This document shows, in pieces, positions 9,405 to 18,807 of a stretch of DNA of 64,000 nt. A program made the position numbers and the translations under genes. This stretch comes from Myxococcus eversor (lineage in GTDB: Bacteria; Myxococcota; Myxococcia; Myxococcales; Myxococcaceae). Below the pieces are notes generated by a model. The model searched no databases. It was given only the letters and a program-made list of their open reading frames with translations, and had not been told where the DNA came from. Numbering within the stretch: position 1 is the stretch's first letter; each line of letters begins with the position of its first letter. The stretch lies in NCBI RefSeq assembly GCF_010894455.1, contig NZ_JAAIXY010000013.1, positions 248,001 through 312,000 on the forward strand, given 5' to 3'.

Positions 9405-9416
9405 GCCGTCGTGCCT

Positions 9417-9450
9417 GACGCGCCTGGCTTCTTTCGAGGCCGGGCGCGTC
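9417..9450. terminator. Bidirectional hairpin terminator
   Basis: GACGCGCCTGGC (9417-9428) pairs with GCCGGGCGCGTC (9439-9450), 12 base pairs including one G-U, around a 10-base loop rich in T and C. It lies between two convergent genes, 12 bases after one stop and 14 before the other, as expected for a shared terminator. Confidence 0.7.
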
Positions 9451-9464
9451 GTCCTTGCCGTCCG

Positions 9465-11999
9465 TCAGTACTCGAGCGTGCCCTTGAGCCAGGCCGCGCG
9501 GCCGGGCCGCTCGACGCCGAAGAAGTCGAAGACGCGCGCGTCGGTGACGTTCTCCAGTTCGGCGGTGAGCCCCGCGGTGAGCTTGCCTCTCCGGACGCGG
9601 TAGCCGACTCCCGCCGCCTGCACGAACTGGGTGGAGATCTTGTCCTTCGACTCCACCGTGCCCAGGCCCTCCCAGTTGCGGAAGAAGCCATTCACGTAGC
9701 GGGTGCTCCAGAACGGTGACAGCTCGTCCTCCGCCAGCGCCAGCCCTCGCAGCGACACCCGGGCCGTGGCGTTGGCGAAGAGCCATGGACGGTTCGGCAG
9801 GCGTCGTCCCTCGAAGGCGCCGAAGGTGCCCTGGCCGGAGGCGTTGCGCGGGTTCTGCACCGTGGCGTTGGCCTCCAGGCTGAAGAGGCCGCCCGGTGAA
9901 CTCCACCCGGCCGAGCCCTCGACGCCGAGAATCCGCGCCGCGTACACGTTCTGGTAGCTCCAGTCGCGGTCCCTGCCAGCGAGCAGGATGAGGTTGTCCG
10001 CGAAGCGCGCGAAGCCGTTGAGCTCGCCCCGGAAGCTGCCCAGCTTCGTGCGCAGCGGCACGGTGGCGAGGCCCAGGTTCAGGTTGTGGCTGTGCTCCGG
10101 TTCCAGGTCGAGGTTCTCCTGGACGAGCACGCCGTTGCCGAAGACCTCGTCGGGGCGCGGCAGGCGCGTGGCGCGTTCGTAGCTGGCCTTGAGGTAGACG
10201 GGCGAGCCCAGCCGGAGCCGCAGCGCCGCGCCACCTCCGAGCTGATGCAGGTCGCGGTCCTTGTCGCGCCAGCCCCCCGTCTCCAGCGGCTGCTCGGCCT
10301 TGGCCACGTAGACGTAGTCCTTGCCGAAGAGGATGACCTCCAGCGCGTCGTCGAGCAGGTCGACCTGGTATTCGAGGCCGGTGACGAAGGTGAGCTGGGA
10401 GCGCTCCGGAGCGAGCCGGTCCGGGTCGCTGGGGCTGACCTTGCGCCGCTCCTCACCGGTCCGCACCATCAGCGTCGGAGCGAAGGCGAGCCGCAGCGTC
10501 TGGTGCTTCGCCACGTCCCAGCCCACGTTGACGCGGCCGTAGATGGACTGCTGCCAGACGGTCTGGTCGATGGGGCTCTCACCCAGTTCGCCCGCGACCT
10601 CGCGCGGATTGACGCGGTTTCCGAACCAGTCGTAGACCCACTCGCCCACGTCCGTGAGCCTCGTGGCCTGCCACGCGTAGCCGGCCAGCACATCCAGGCG
10701 TGCGCTCGGCGACAACGTCTTCGCGTAGAGCAGCTGCGCGCCCAGCGAGTCGGCGTCGTAGCGGGCCTCGCCGTAGGGAGCGCCCGACATCACCAGGTTG
10801 TGTTGCAGCTCCTTGTCATGCTGGGAGCCGAAGGCGCGCACGACGATGCGGTCCGCCCAGGACAGGCCGGTGTAGCCCGCCTCGACGCCACCGCCGAGCG
10901 CCTCGTAGCCGTCGTGGAAGCGCTTGACGGTGACGGGACGGATGGAGCCCCGGTCGTCCGCGGCCTCCACGTCGACGGAGTAGTCGTTGTTCGTGGTGTC
11001 CGCGAAGAAGTGGGCCCGCGCGTAGAAGCCCTCTTCGGCGGGCTTGTAACCGCCGCCGAGCGTGAGACGGAAGGTGCCGAAGGCTCCACCCTGGAGGGAC
11101 ACCGCCCCATGCGCGCCTGTCTCCAGTGGCGCGGAGGTGAGGTTGACGGCGCCACCGAGCGCGTCCGCGCCGTAGCGCACCGGCACCACGCCCCGATAGA
11201 GCTGGATGGCGTCCACCAGGTTGACGGGCACGTTGGCGATGCCGAAGGGGTAGCCCGAGAGGTCCAGCGGCACGCCGTCGAGGAAGAAGCGAATCTGGTC
11301 GTCGGTGAGGCCGTTGAGCGCGAACAGCGCGGTGCTGCCGAGCCCACCCGTGCGCCGCACCTCCACGCCCTCCTGCGAGGCGAGCACCTGGCCCAAATCT
11401 CCAGAGCGCGAGCGCGCGCGCTGGATGCTGACGATTTTCACGGCCTCGGCGGACTGGCGCCGCTCTTCCGCGTCCGAGCGCGCGGAGACGGTGGTCTCCA
11501 GCTTCTTCTCCTCGGGGACCGGCGGCGTGGGCTCCGCTGTCGCGCCAGGCTCCGCCGTGGGCTCGGTGATGGGCGCCTGGGGGACGGGAGGCGAGGCGGG
11601 CGCGTCGAGCTTGAAGGTGTGAGCCAGCTCAATCTGGCACGCCACGGCCTCGCCCCGGACGCGCGCGGGCTCGAACTTGAAGGAGAGGCTGGTGGTCCGC
11701 ACGGCTTCGTCGAAGGCCGCGCCCGCGGAGCGGACGACCTCCGAGTCCGTCACGGTGCCCTGCTCATCGAGCGTGAGTCGAAGGACGACCTCGCCCTCGC
11801 GCCCGGCCGCCTGCTCGGCTTCGGGATAGGGGACCCCGACGCTGTCGAGGCGCCGAGGCACCTGGACCTCGTCGCTCGGTGGGGCCTCCGCCGTGGCCGA
11901 GGCCGGAGCGGGCCCCTCGGAAGGGGACGGCGTGGACGGGGCCGGGGAGGCCACCGAGAGGAGCAACGCGAGGGAGGTGACCGGTGAGAACATCCGCAA
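9465..11999 (-). CDS. TonB-dependent receptor with N-terminal TonB-like domain
   Basis: 844 aa. A signal peptide (about 20 residues) and a Pro/Ala/Glu-rich linker precede a TonB C-terminal-type domain at about residues 50-130 (YPEAEQ...GEVVLRLTLDEQG). A second Pro-rich linker follows. The plug domain at about 190-300 carries VEVRRTGGLG and the typical FFLDGVPL and RYGADALGGAVN motifs. A beta-barrel runs to the end, with the aromatic last residue (Tyr) needed for outer membrane insertion. It imports a ferric chelate or similar ligand. Fusing a TonB-like domain to the receptor is unusual outside myxobacteria and may let it couple directly to ExbBD. It is convergent with the Fur-box operon and has its own weaker Fur-like site upstream. 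Confidence 0.9.
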   Translation of the reverse strand: MRMFSPVTSLALLLSVASPAPSTPSPSEGPAPASATAEAPPSDEVQVPRRLDSVGVPYPEAEQAAGREGEVVLRLTLDEQGTVTDSEVVRSAGAAFDEAVRTTSLSFKFEPARVRGEAVACQIELAHTFKLDAPASPPVPQAPITEPTAEPGATAEPTPPVPEEKKLETTVSARSDAEERRQSAEAVKIVSIQRARSRSGDLGQVLASQEGVEVRRTGGLGSTALFALNGLTDDQIRFFLDGVPLDLSGYPFGIANVPVNLVDAIQLYRGVVPVRYGADALGGAVNLTSAPLETGAHGAVSLQGGAFGTFRLTLGGGYKPAEEGFYARAHFFADTTNNDYSVDVEAADDRGSIRPVTVKRFHDGYEALGGGVEAGYTGLSWADRIVVRAFGSQHDKELQHNLVMSGAPYGEARYDADSLGAQLLYAKTLSPSARLDVLAGYAWQATRLTDVGEWVYDWFGNRVNPREVAGELGESPIDQTVWQQSIYGRVNVGWDVAKHQTLRLAFAPTLMVRTGEERRKVSPSDPDRLAPERSQLTFVTGLEYQVDLLDDALEVILFGKDYVYVAKAEQPLETGGWRDKDRDLHQLGGGAALRLRLGSPVYLKASYERATRLPRPDEVFGNGVLVQENLDLEPEHSHNLNLGLATVPLRTKLGSFRGELNGFARFADNLILLAGRDRDWSYQNVYAARILGVEGSAGWSSPGGLFSLEANATVQNPRNASGQGTFGAFEGRRLPNRPWLFANATARVSLRGLALAEDELSPFWSTRYVNGFFRNWEGLGTVESKDKISTQFVQAAGVGYRVRRGKLTAGLTAELENVTDARVFDFFGVERPGRAAWLKGTLEY

Positions 12000-12017
12000 T
12001 CCCGGACTACTTGGTTT

Positions 12018-12032
12018 TGCGACGCAATATCA
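12018..12032 (-). promoter_or_regulatory. Possible Fur box of TonB receptor gene
   Basis: TGCGACGCAATATCA (read on the + strand) matches the 7-1-7 Fur consensus at 9 of 12 positions and overlaps a GCAAT/ATTGC inverted repeat. It ends 19 bases upstream of the receptor start. It is weaker than the boxes at 6005 and 52809. Confidence 0.4.
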
Positions 12033-12112
12033 ATTGCGCGGCCAGGGGGATATCGAGGATTGCGGCGAGGCGGTCAAGGCGCGCGGCCCGTCCGCCTCGT
12101 GAGGTCCTGCTT

Positions 12113-12151
12113 CCTCGCCCGCGAGCCCCACGTCACGGGCTCGCGGCGAGG
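12113..12151 (-). terminator. Hairpin after the desaturase gene
   Basis: CCTCGCCCGCGAGCCC (12113-12128) pairs with GGGCTCGCGGCGAGG (12137-12151) with a single bulged C and an 8-base loop. It lies 9 bases downstream of the desaturase stop, at the end of the lipoxygenase-P450-desaturase operon. There is no U-run. Confidence 0.5.
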
Positions 12152-12160
12152 GAGGGCCGC

Positions 12161-13006
12161 TCACTGGACGATGGCGCCCAGCTCCGTCTCGCCCGGGTCG
12201 ACCTTCGCTTCCGGGTTGGACCAGACGAAGGGGATGCCCGGCTGGCGGTACAGGGTGGTGGGGATGTCCTTGGCCAGCTGCGCGTGCAGCTCCGGGAGCT
12301 GGGACCAGTGCACGCCATGCTTCGTGTGGTGGGCGGTGTGGAAGCCCAGGTTGCCGGTCATCAGGTTGTAGCCCCGGTGAACGATGTTGTACGAGGCCTC
12401 CGAGTGCTCCGTCGTCTCCAGCCCCGTGTGGTGGAAGTAGGTGGCCCAGACGGTGACGTAGAGCGACGCCACCATGGGGAGCAGGAACACGAAGAGGGCG
12501 TTGTACCAGTCGTGCCAGAACAGGACGCCGAGCAGCGCCACGTGGAGCGCGCCCATGGCCAGGAAGATGCGCTGGGCCTTCGGGTGTGAGCGCCCCACGG
12601 CGTAGGCCCGGGGGTAGGCCTGCAGCGTGTTGATGACGGAGAACTCGACCTCGCCCATGGTGGACCCGTCATCGCGCTTCCAGCGGGCCTCGTCCTTCTC
12701 CTGGTCCAGGTAGTTGCGGTGGTGGCCGACCACGTGGTGGAGGAACCACGCCTGGGACGTCACACCCGTCTGGAAGCCGAAGATGACTTCCAGCAGGCGG
12801 TTGGGCAGCGCGTGCCGGAACATGGGCACGTGCTGGTGGTGGTGGTTCCAGGCGCTGATCCACCCCTTGGGAATCACCCAGAAGGCGAGCCAGAGGAGGG
12901 GGAGCCACCAGCTTCTCGCCGTGAAGTAGACCGTCAGGTCCAGGGCGAACACCGTGGCGAACAGCAGGACGGGGATGCGGTCTCTGGGATGTCGGAACAA
13001 TGTCAT
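12161..13006 (-). CDS. Membrane fatty acid desaturase
   Basis: 281 aa. It has the three histidine clusters of membrane di-iron desaturases: HHHQH near residue 40, a pair HHVVGHH near residues 78-85, and HTAHH near residue 230 (FHTAHHTKHG), plus an extra YFHHTG near 190. Membrane helices lie at about residues 10-40 and 140-185. The ATG at 13006 overlaps the P450 stop (ATGA), so translation is coupled; the frame upstream of it lies inside the P450 gene. It introduces or uses a double bond in a fatty acyl chain. In this operon it may make the polyunsaturated substrate for the lipoxygenase or act on its product. Confidence 0.85.
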   Translation of the reverse strand: MTLFRHPRDRIPVLLFATVFALDLTVYFTARSWWLPLLWLAFWVIPKGWISAWNHHHQHVPMFRHALPNRLLEVIFGFQTGVTSQAWFLHHVVGHHRNYLDQEKDEARWKRDDGSTMGEVEFSVINTLQAYPRAYAVGRSHPKAQRIFLAMGALHVALLGVLFWHDWYNALFVFLLPMVASLYVTVWATYFHHTGLETTEHSEASYNIVHRGYNLMTGNLGFHTAHHTKHGVHWSQLPELHAQLAKDIPTTLYRQPGIPFVWSNPEAKVDPGETELGAIVQ

Positions 13007-14439
13007 GCGGATTCCACAGCGGGGGTGGGACGGGCTCCCAGGGGAGGGTAGAGGGTTTGCCGCTCGCGCGGGACAAGCTTCCCAGAGACGCCCTTCGGAA
13101 GCACCACGCCGAAGAAGAAACCCTCCTCGAAGGGCTCCGTCGAATCGACGTGGACGCGCACCCGGGCGCCGAGGGTCGCCAGCGCGGTGCGCAGGAACAC
13201 CATGGCGAAGTCTCCGGCCACGCAGGCCCGAGGGCCCCGGCCGAACGGGAAGAAGTGGCCGCTGCCGAGCGGATTGCTGGCCGCGCCGCCGTTCAGCCAG
13301 CGCTCCGGGTCGAACGTCTCCGGGCTGGTCCAATGCGTCGCGTCGCGGTGCAGGTGCTGGTTGGAGATCATCAGCGTGGTCTCCGGCGGCACCATGACGC
13401 CCGCGAGCTTCGTCTCGGTGGACGGCGAGCGACGCATCAGGACGCGGACGGCGGGGAGGATTCGCAGGGACTCCAAGGCGACGGCCTCGCCCCAGGGCGC
13501 CCCGCGGAGCCGCTCATGGGTCAGCGGCTCCTCCGCCAGCGACGCGGACTCCAGCGCCAGGCGCTCCTCCGCGGCGGGGTACTTCTGGAGCTGGTGGTAG
13601 GCGGCGACGAGGGTGGTGCTGGAGGAGAAGACGCCGCCGAAGAAGAACGAGCCGAGCAGGTTCGCATGGACCTGGTCATCCAGCTCCGGCATCTCGCGCA
13701 GCGTCCACGACATCAAGTCGACCCGGTGCGCGGCCGGGGCCTGGCGCGCGGCGCGAATCTTGTCCGCGAACAGCCCGTAGAAGCGCTCCCTGGCCGCCGG
13801 GAAGCCCTTGGGCACCGAGACGAACTTGAGGGGGAGCTTCGCCTGGATGCGCGCATCCGCGGCGGCGGCCAGCAGCATGAAGTCGTCGTACGCGGACGTG
13901 GGGAGCTTCTCGCCCACCGTGGCCACGCAGAACGCATCGAACGTCAGCTTGCGCAGCCCGGGCGTCAGGTCGGGTGAGTGTGTGTGGAGCAGCGCCTCCA
14001 CCGACTCCGCGATGGCGGCCCGCATCGGCTCCACCTGGGCCTCTCGCCACGCCTGGGTCCACGGCTGCGCCAGCGGGTCCATGCCGTGCTTGCGCTTCCA
14101 GTCCTCTCCCTGCTGCGCGGTGAACGGCGTGTCGTCCGTGACGGAGTGGCGGATCTGCTCGCCGATGTTGCCCTTCTCGAACTCCAGCCGGCGCGTCTCC
14201 AGCACCTCTTTGATGACGCCGGGGTCGTTGAGCACCAGCGCGGGGGAGGGCCCCAGCCAGGCGACGGTGACGGGGCCGTACTCCCGCGCATAGCGGGCGC
14301 ACACGTCCCAGGGCTGCACGCCCAGGAAGTCCCCGATGTTGCCCAGGATGCCAGGCGGCGGTCCCGGCAGGCTGGCGAGGGGCTTTCGCCGGCCGCCGAA
14401 GAACAGGTTGAACAGACCGCGAGAGAGCAGGTTCGGCAC
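13003..14439 (-). CDS. Cytochrome P450 next to lipoxygenase
   Basis: 478 aa. It has a proline-rich hinge (LPGPPPG, 24-30), the K-helix ESLR (323-326), FDPERW (376-381) and the haem loop FPFGRGPRAC with ligand Cys406. The I-helix reads GGVFSSSTT (268-276), where most O2-activating P450s have AGxDT: the acid position is Phe271 and the alcohol is Ser272. Loss of the acid is known in P450s that use hydroperoxides or peroxide (CYP74, CYP152), so it may rearrange the lipid hydroperoxide made by the lipoxygenase; this is inference. The GTG at 14439 follows CGGAGG. It starts 20 bases after the lipoxygenase stop and overlaps the desaturase start. Confidence 0.88.
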   Translation of the reverse strand: MPNLLSRGLFNLFFGGRRKPLASLPGPPPGILGNIGDFLGVQPWDVCARYAREYGPVTVAWLGPSPALVLNDPGVIKEVLETRRLEFEKGNIGEQIRHSVTDDTPFTAQQGEDWKRKHGMDPLAQPWTQAWREAQVEPMRAAIAESVEALLHTHSPDLTPGLRKLTFDAFCVATVGEKLPTSAYDDFMLLAAAADARIQAKLPLKFVSVPKGFPAARERFYGLFADKIRAARQAPAAHRVDLMSWTLREMPELDDQVHANLLGSFFFGGVFSSSTTLVAAYHQLQKYPAAEERLALESASLAEEPLTHERLRGAPWGEAVALESLRILPAVRVLMRRSPSTETKLAGVMVPPETTLMISNQHLHRDATHWTSPETFDPERWLNGGAASNPLGSGHFFPFGRGPRACVAGDFAMVFLRTALATLGARVRVHVDSTEPFEEGFFFGVVLPKGVSGKLVPRERQTLYPPLGARPTPAVESA

Positions 14440-14459
14440 GGTGAAGCCTCCGGTGCTGC

Positions 14460-16487
14460 TCAGACGGTGATGCCGCAGGGAATCTTGTCGGGCTGCAGGA
14501 CGGTGTAGGGCACGTCGGCGCGCGCGTTGCGAGCCTTCACCGCCACCAACTGGTCTCGCATGCGCTGGTGGAAGCGTTCGCGCAACGCCAACAGCTCGGG
14601 CTCCTGGAAGTACTCCTCGCGCCAGCCGAACTCGTTCAGCAGGTACTCCTCATCCTCCCCGAAGCTGGAGAGCGCCCGGCCGATGGCCACCTGCCAGAGT
14701 GTCTGGGACTTGCTGGGAATCATGGCGGTGATATCGCTCGGGCCCAGGACGCCCTTCTGACGGGGCGGCTCCTGGCGCATGCACAAGGGCGCGTTGGGTA
14801 CGAAGGCGTAGTGCTCGTATTGCAGGTAGTTGACCGCGGCGTGCTGGACGCTGACCGTGAAGAGGACGGTGGCGAGCATGTCGACCAGGTCGTCCACGCG
14901 GGAGAGCTCCTGGCAGGGCAGCTTGTCGACGGGCAGGCCGTGCTCGGTGAGGTCCTTCCACCAGCTTTGCATCTCGGTGTCGCCCTCGAGGTCCGCGTCG
15001 GTCCGATAGAAGTGCCGGAGCACCCCGCCGATGTACTCCTCGAAAGCATCCCACAAGGGGAGGGCATCGTCGCGATAGGGGTAATAGGGCAGGACGTCAG
15101 GGGACAGCACGCCCCGGCGCTCGAAGTCCGGCCGAGGCTTGTTGTCCATGAGCTTCCAGCGCTGGTACCCCTTCTTGCCGAGCTGGAGGTGGCCCTTGTC
15201 CGGTCCCCCGGTGGCGATGAAGTCATCGAATACCCCGCCCTCGGCGAGCAGGCCCTTGCGCGCTCCCTCGTTGATGGCGAGCGTGTAGCGGAAGTGCCGG
15301 CGCAGGAGTTTGTAGACGGGGTGCGGGTCCGGGAGGTTGCGCATCGTCGCCACGACGAAGGGCTCCGCCACGAAGTGGGTGCGCAGCGCGTGGCCCACCA
15401 TCTGGTGCGTGTTGCCCTCGCTGCAGCGGACGTAGATTTTCGCCGCGAGCCAGTCGTACTCGCCGTCATTCGGCGTGAAGACCGGGTCCTTCTGGGCGTC
15501 GCGACCCAACTGGATGGCGAGCGGGCGGAGATGGCGGGTGTCGTCCAGGTACAACAGGCAGCGCGACGCAGGGGCCCAGCGCCGCTCCTCGACGCCCTTC
15601 TCGTTGACCTTCCGGTACATGGGGATGCCGTCGAGGATTTCGAAGTCGAGCAGGAAGATGCGCTTGCTGTCGAGCGCGAGCGCCAGCGTGGTGCCGGGCG
15701 ACAAGAGGCCGCGCACCTCGTCATCCGTCAGCGGCATGCCCTCGGGCAGGCTGGGGATGAGGGTGATGTGCAGCGGGTTGATGCCCTGCACGGCCTGCCG
15801 CGCGAACTCGTAGTCGTCCTTCCACCGCTGCGAGAGCTGGGGGACCTCCAGGCCCTTGAAGAAGTCGAAGATGTCGACGAGCCCGTTCCACGCGCTGGAC
15901 AGCATGGGCAGGTGCAGCTTGATGGACGCCAGCGTCTTGGCGATGACGACCTCGTAGCTGCCCTCCGTCAGGCCCCGGTACAGCTCGTCCTTGGGCAGGG
16001 GCCGCGTCTCGCTCAAGTCCAGCGCGCCGGGAAGCCCCTCGGTGGCCGAGGCGGCACGCCAGGGATACATCTGCTGACGGTGCTTGAGCAGCTCGCGTCG
16101 CGCCATTGACTCGCGCGCGCTGCCCGCCTGTCGTGGAATCTTCGCGGCGCCCTCCAGCACATCCACCGTGGCCCCGCCCCGCACCCACCGGAAGAGCGGA
16201 AAGCGCCATTGCCTTCCCTCCGACGTGACGTGGGCCCAATCCAGCAACCAGTCTCCCGCGACGCCCCCCGCGTTGGTGAAGCGCAAGAGGACCAGGTTGC
16301 CCAGGTCCATGGACTTCACGGAGTAGATGTCCTCCGCGCCCGCCTCGAAGTCATTGTGGAAGCGCTTGTCCAGCGCGTGCGGCCCGCTCTCCCCTTGCGT
16401 GCCCACCAGGGTGACGGAGATGTCTGCATCCGTGCCCGCGCCGAGCTTCGCGCTCGTGCGGATTTTGAGCTTGTACTCGACAGTCAT
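14460..16487 (-). CDS. Lipoxygenase with N-terminal PLAT-like domain
   Basis: 675 aa. Residues about 3-115 form a PLAT/C2-like beta sandwich, as in plant and animal lipoxygenases and unlike many bacterial ones. The catalytic domain has the iron site H-x4-H (His361, His366) in THQMVGHALRTH, the following MRNLPDPHPVYKLL block, a third His and Asn in HAAVNYLQY, and the C-terminal carboxylate, here Val instead of the usual Ile. It adds O2 to a cis,cis-1,4-pentadiene fatty acid. The ATG at 16487 follows GAGGG. It is the first gene of a three-gene operon with a P450 and a desaturase, and is divergent from a second lipoxygenase. Confidence 0.92.
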   Translation of the reverse strand: MTVEYKLKIRTSAKLGAGTDADISVTLVGTQGESGPHALDKRFHNDFEAGAEDIYSVKSMDLGNLVLLRFTNAGGVAGDWLLDWAHVTSEGRQWRFPLFRWVRGGATVDVLEGAAKIPRQAGSARESMARRELLKHRQQMYPWRAASATEGLPGALDLSETRPLPKDELYRGLTEGSYEVVIAKTLASIKLHLPMLSSAWNGLVDIFDFFKGLEVPQLSQRWKDDYEFARQAVQGINPLHITLIPSLPEGMPLTDDEVRGLLSPGTTLALALDSKRIFLLDFEILDGIPMYRKVNEKGVEERRWAPASRCLLYLDDTRHLRPLAIQLGRDAQKDPVFTPNDGEYDWLAAKIYVRCSEGNTHQMVGHALRTHFVAEPFVVATMRNLPDPHPVYKLLRRHFRYTLAINEGARKGLLAEGGVFDDFIATGGPDKGHLQLGKKGYQRWKLMDNKPRPDFERRGVLSPDVLPYYPYRDDALPLWDAFEEYIGGVLRHFYRTDADLEGDTEMQSWWKDLTEHGLPVDKLPCQELSRVDDLVDMLATVLFTVSVQHAAVNYLQYEHYAFVPNAPLCMRQEPPRQKGVLGPSDITAMIPSKSQTLWQVAIGRALSSFGEDEEYLLNEFGWREEYFQEPELLALRERFHQRMRDQLVAVKARNARADVPYTVLQPDKIPCGITV

Positions 16488-16700
16488 GGAACCCTCTACG
16501 GAACGGGGCAGACCGTAGGACGGGGAAAGCGAGGGCTGCAAGCCATGCTACCCTCCCCGCGGACGGATGCAGGCGTCGCTCAGCACACGGAATCAGCGAA
16601 GGTTCCAGTGGCCCTGTCATGAGTGAGGGACACCCGTGGAGGTCGGGCTGATGACAGACGGTGGCACTGAAAGGCCCGAGGCCAGGGGCAGGGGACGGGG

Positions 16701-18770
16701 ATGATGTTCGCGGTGCTGCGTCGGTGGATGGGCGCTCTCGGGTTCAAGGGACGCGAGCGTGGCGGGAATGAAGTGCTGGACGCCCAGGAGCTGGCGCGGT
16801 GGTACTCGGGCCTGAAGCTGGAGGAGCGGCTGGCCCTGAGTCGTCAGCTCGCACCTCGGGTCCGTGCGGGTCGCACCGTGCGGGACACCTCCACGCTGCC
16901 GGCGGTGGTGGTGGGACGTCTGGTTTTCGAGCAGGACGGTCCTGAAGGCCCCATTCCCTTGCATCACATCAAGGTGGAGCTGTGGGACCGGGACTTCGGC
17001 GCGCCGGATGATTTTCTGGGGGAGGGTTTCACGGACCCGGAGGGTGGGTTCTCGGTCCGCTACGACCCCGCCGACGCGGGCGTGGGAGACCTGCCCGACT
17101 TGGAGGTCCGCTTCTTCGAGCCGCAGCACACCTTCCGTCCGGACGGGCAGGTGGTGGAGACGTGGCGGCGCATCGGCTCCGAGCATGGGCCGGACGACCA
17201 TGGGGGACTGCACCACGACTTCGGGACGTTGAGGCTGCCGTATTGGGAATACGATTCGACGACGCCGCTGGCCCGCCTGCTCGTGACGGAGGAGGGGACG
17301 GCGCCCACGGCCTATGCGCCGGGCCGCGCGCTGGCGATGTTGAAGGCCGTGGCGCCGATAGAACTCGTCAAGCGCGGGCATCTGCTGAAGGGGAAGCTGG
17401 GACAGGCCCCCGCGCTGGACAGGATTCAGGCGGACTATCCGGAGGCGATGACGGTGCGGATGGAGCGCGAGTCGCCGGGCTCCACGCGCACGGACGCCTT
17501 CTTCGGAGAGCGGCTGCTCAACGGCATGTTCTCCAGCGTCCTCGACAAGGACCCGGAGGCGCCCGGAGAGGCGAACGCGTTCCGGCTCTACCTCCCGTGG
17601 AACGCGTACGAGCAGGACGGCATCCACTGTCTGCCGGATGTGGACGTGCGGCTGCGGCTGGTGGAGGAGCGGCTGTTGCCGGTGCGCATCATCCTGGGTC
17701 TGCGCGAGCCGGGTGCGACGGCCCCTGGCTCACCGGTGACGCGGCGGAGCTTCACGCCCGCGGATGGCGAGGGCTGGGAGGCCGCCAAGCGGATGGCGCG
17801 GGTGAGCGCGACGCTGGACACCGAGCTGGGCAACCACCTGGGGCAGTGTCACTTCAACGTCGAGCAGTACGCCATCGCCGCGCATCGCAACCTGCGAAAA
17901 AGCCCGCTGCGCTGGTTGCTGATGCCGCACCTGCGTGAGGTGGTGCTCATCAACCGCTCGGCCAACGGCTTCCTCGTCGGGCCCACGGGCTACATCACCC
18001 GCGCGAGCGCGCTGACGGAGCGGGGCGTGCAGTCGCGGCTCCAGCACCTGTTGGGCAGCTACGACTGGAAGGGCTTCGAGCCCGCGCCGCCCGTCTGCGA
18101 GGGACACCGCTACGCGCGCGCGGCGGGGCTGTTCTGGAAGCTGTTGGGCGAGCACGTGGACGCGTTCTTCGCGGAGCACGGCGTGGCGCTGGAGGCCGAG
18201 TGGCGCGAGGTGCGGCGCTTCTCGGATGACCTGGTGGCGCACTCCGCGCCGGCCTTCGTGTGTCGCTACCTCCGGGCGATGGTGCCAGGGAAGGCCGCGC
18301 CGTGGTTCGTGCGCTCCGAGCGCATGGACCTGGACGCGAAGACGCAAGAGCCCGTGCCCAAGGCGGTCAGCGCGGTGACGTGGACGGACGTCCCCCAGCC
18401 CGGGGAGCTGGAGTCGCTCAAGCGCTTGTGTCGCTACGTCATCTACTTCGCGACCTTCCGTCACGCGTGGGCCAACAACCTCCAGTGGGACGACGCGGGC
18501 GAGGTGCTGTACGCGTGTCTGGGATTGCGCTGGGGGAAGGGTGGGGCGTTGTCGACGGAGGCGGACCTGGACGTCGCGCCCTCGCCGGAGGAGGCCACGG
18601 AGATGCTGTGGATTTCGTGGATGCTGTCCAAGACGAACTACGGCTTCCTGCTGGCGAACGAAGAGGATGACGTGCACCCCCGGTTCGTGGAGCTGCTGCG
18701 CGCGCACGCCGCCGAGTTCTCAGCGCTGGGGCTGGATATCAGGACGGTCAGCTCGCGCATCAACATATAG
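16701..18770 (+). CDS. Second lipoxygenase-family protein
   Basis: 689 aa, only distantly like the first lipoxygenase. Residues about 68-180 look like a transthyretin-type beta domain (VVVGRLVFEQ ... IKVELWDRD ... GEGFTDPEGGF), not PLAT. The catalytic domain keeps a complete set of possible iron ligands: His379 and His384 in NHLGQCHF, His and Asn in FRHAWANN, and a C-terminal Ile (SSRINI). It should therefore be active, on an unknown lipid. It is transcribed away from the lipoxygenase-P450-desaturase operon across a 213-base gap, so both may share regulation. Confidence 0.85.
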   Translation: MMFAVLRRWMGALGFKGRERGGNEVLDAQELARWYSGLKLEERLALSRQLAPRVRAGRTVRDTSTLPAVVVGRLVFEQDGPEGPIPLHHIKVELWDRDFGAPDDFLGEGFTDPEGGFSVRYDPADAGVGDLPDLEVRFFEPQHTFRPDGQVVETWRRIGSEHGPDDHGGLHHDFGTLRLPYWEYDSTTPLARLLVTEEGTAPTAYAPGRALAMLKAVAPIELVKRGHLLKGKLGQAPALDRIQADYPEAMTVRMERESPGSTRTDAFFGERLLNGMFSSVLDKDPEAPGEANAFRLYLPWNAYEQDGIHCLPDVDVRLRLVEERLLPVRIILGLREPGATAPGSPVTRRSFTPADGEGWEAAKRMARVSATLDTELGNHLGQCHFNVEQYAIAAHRNLRKSPLRWLLMPHLREVVLINRSANGFLVGPTGYITRASALTERGVQSRLQHLLGSYDWKGFEPAPPVCEGHRYARAAGLFWKLLGEHVDAFFAEHGVALEAEWREVRRFSDDLVAHSAPAFVCRYLRAMVPGKAAPWFVRSERMDLDAKTQEPVPKAVSAVTWTDVPQPGELESLKRLCRYVIYFATFRHAWANNLQWDDAGEVLYACLGLRWGKGGALSTEADLDVAPSPEEATEMLWISWMLSKTNYGFLLANEEDDVHPRFVELLRAHAAEFSALGLDIRTVSSRINI

Positions 18771-18807
18771 CCGCCGAAAGCTCGCGTTGCCTCGGGGCAT
18801 GAACGAT

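Noticed and set aside
10086-11987. 633-aa plus-strand frame opposite the TonB receptor
   Set aside because: Composition of Arg, Val, His and Gly with no motif; the minus-strand receptor is unambiguous.
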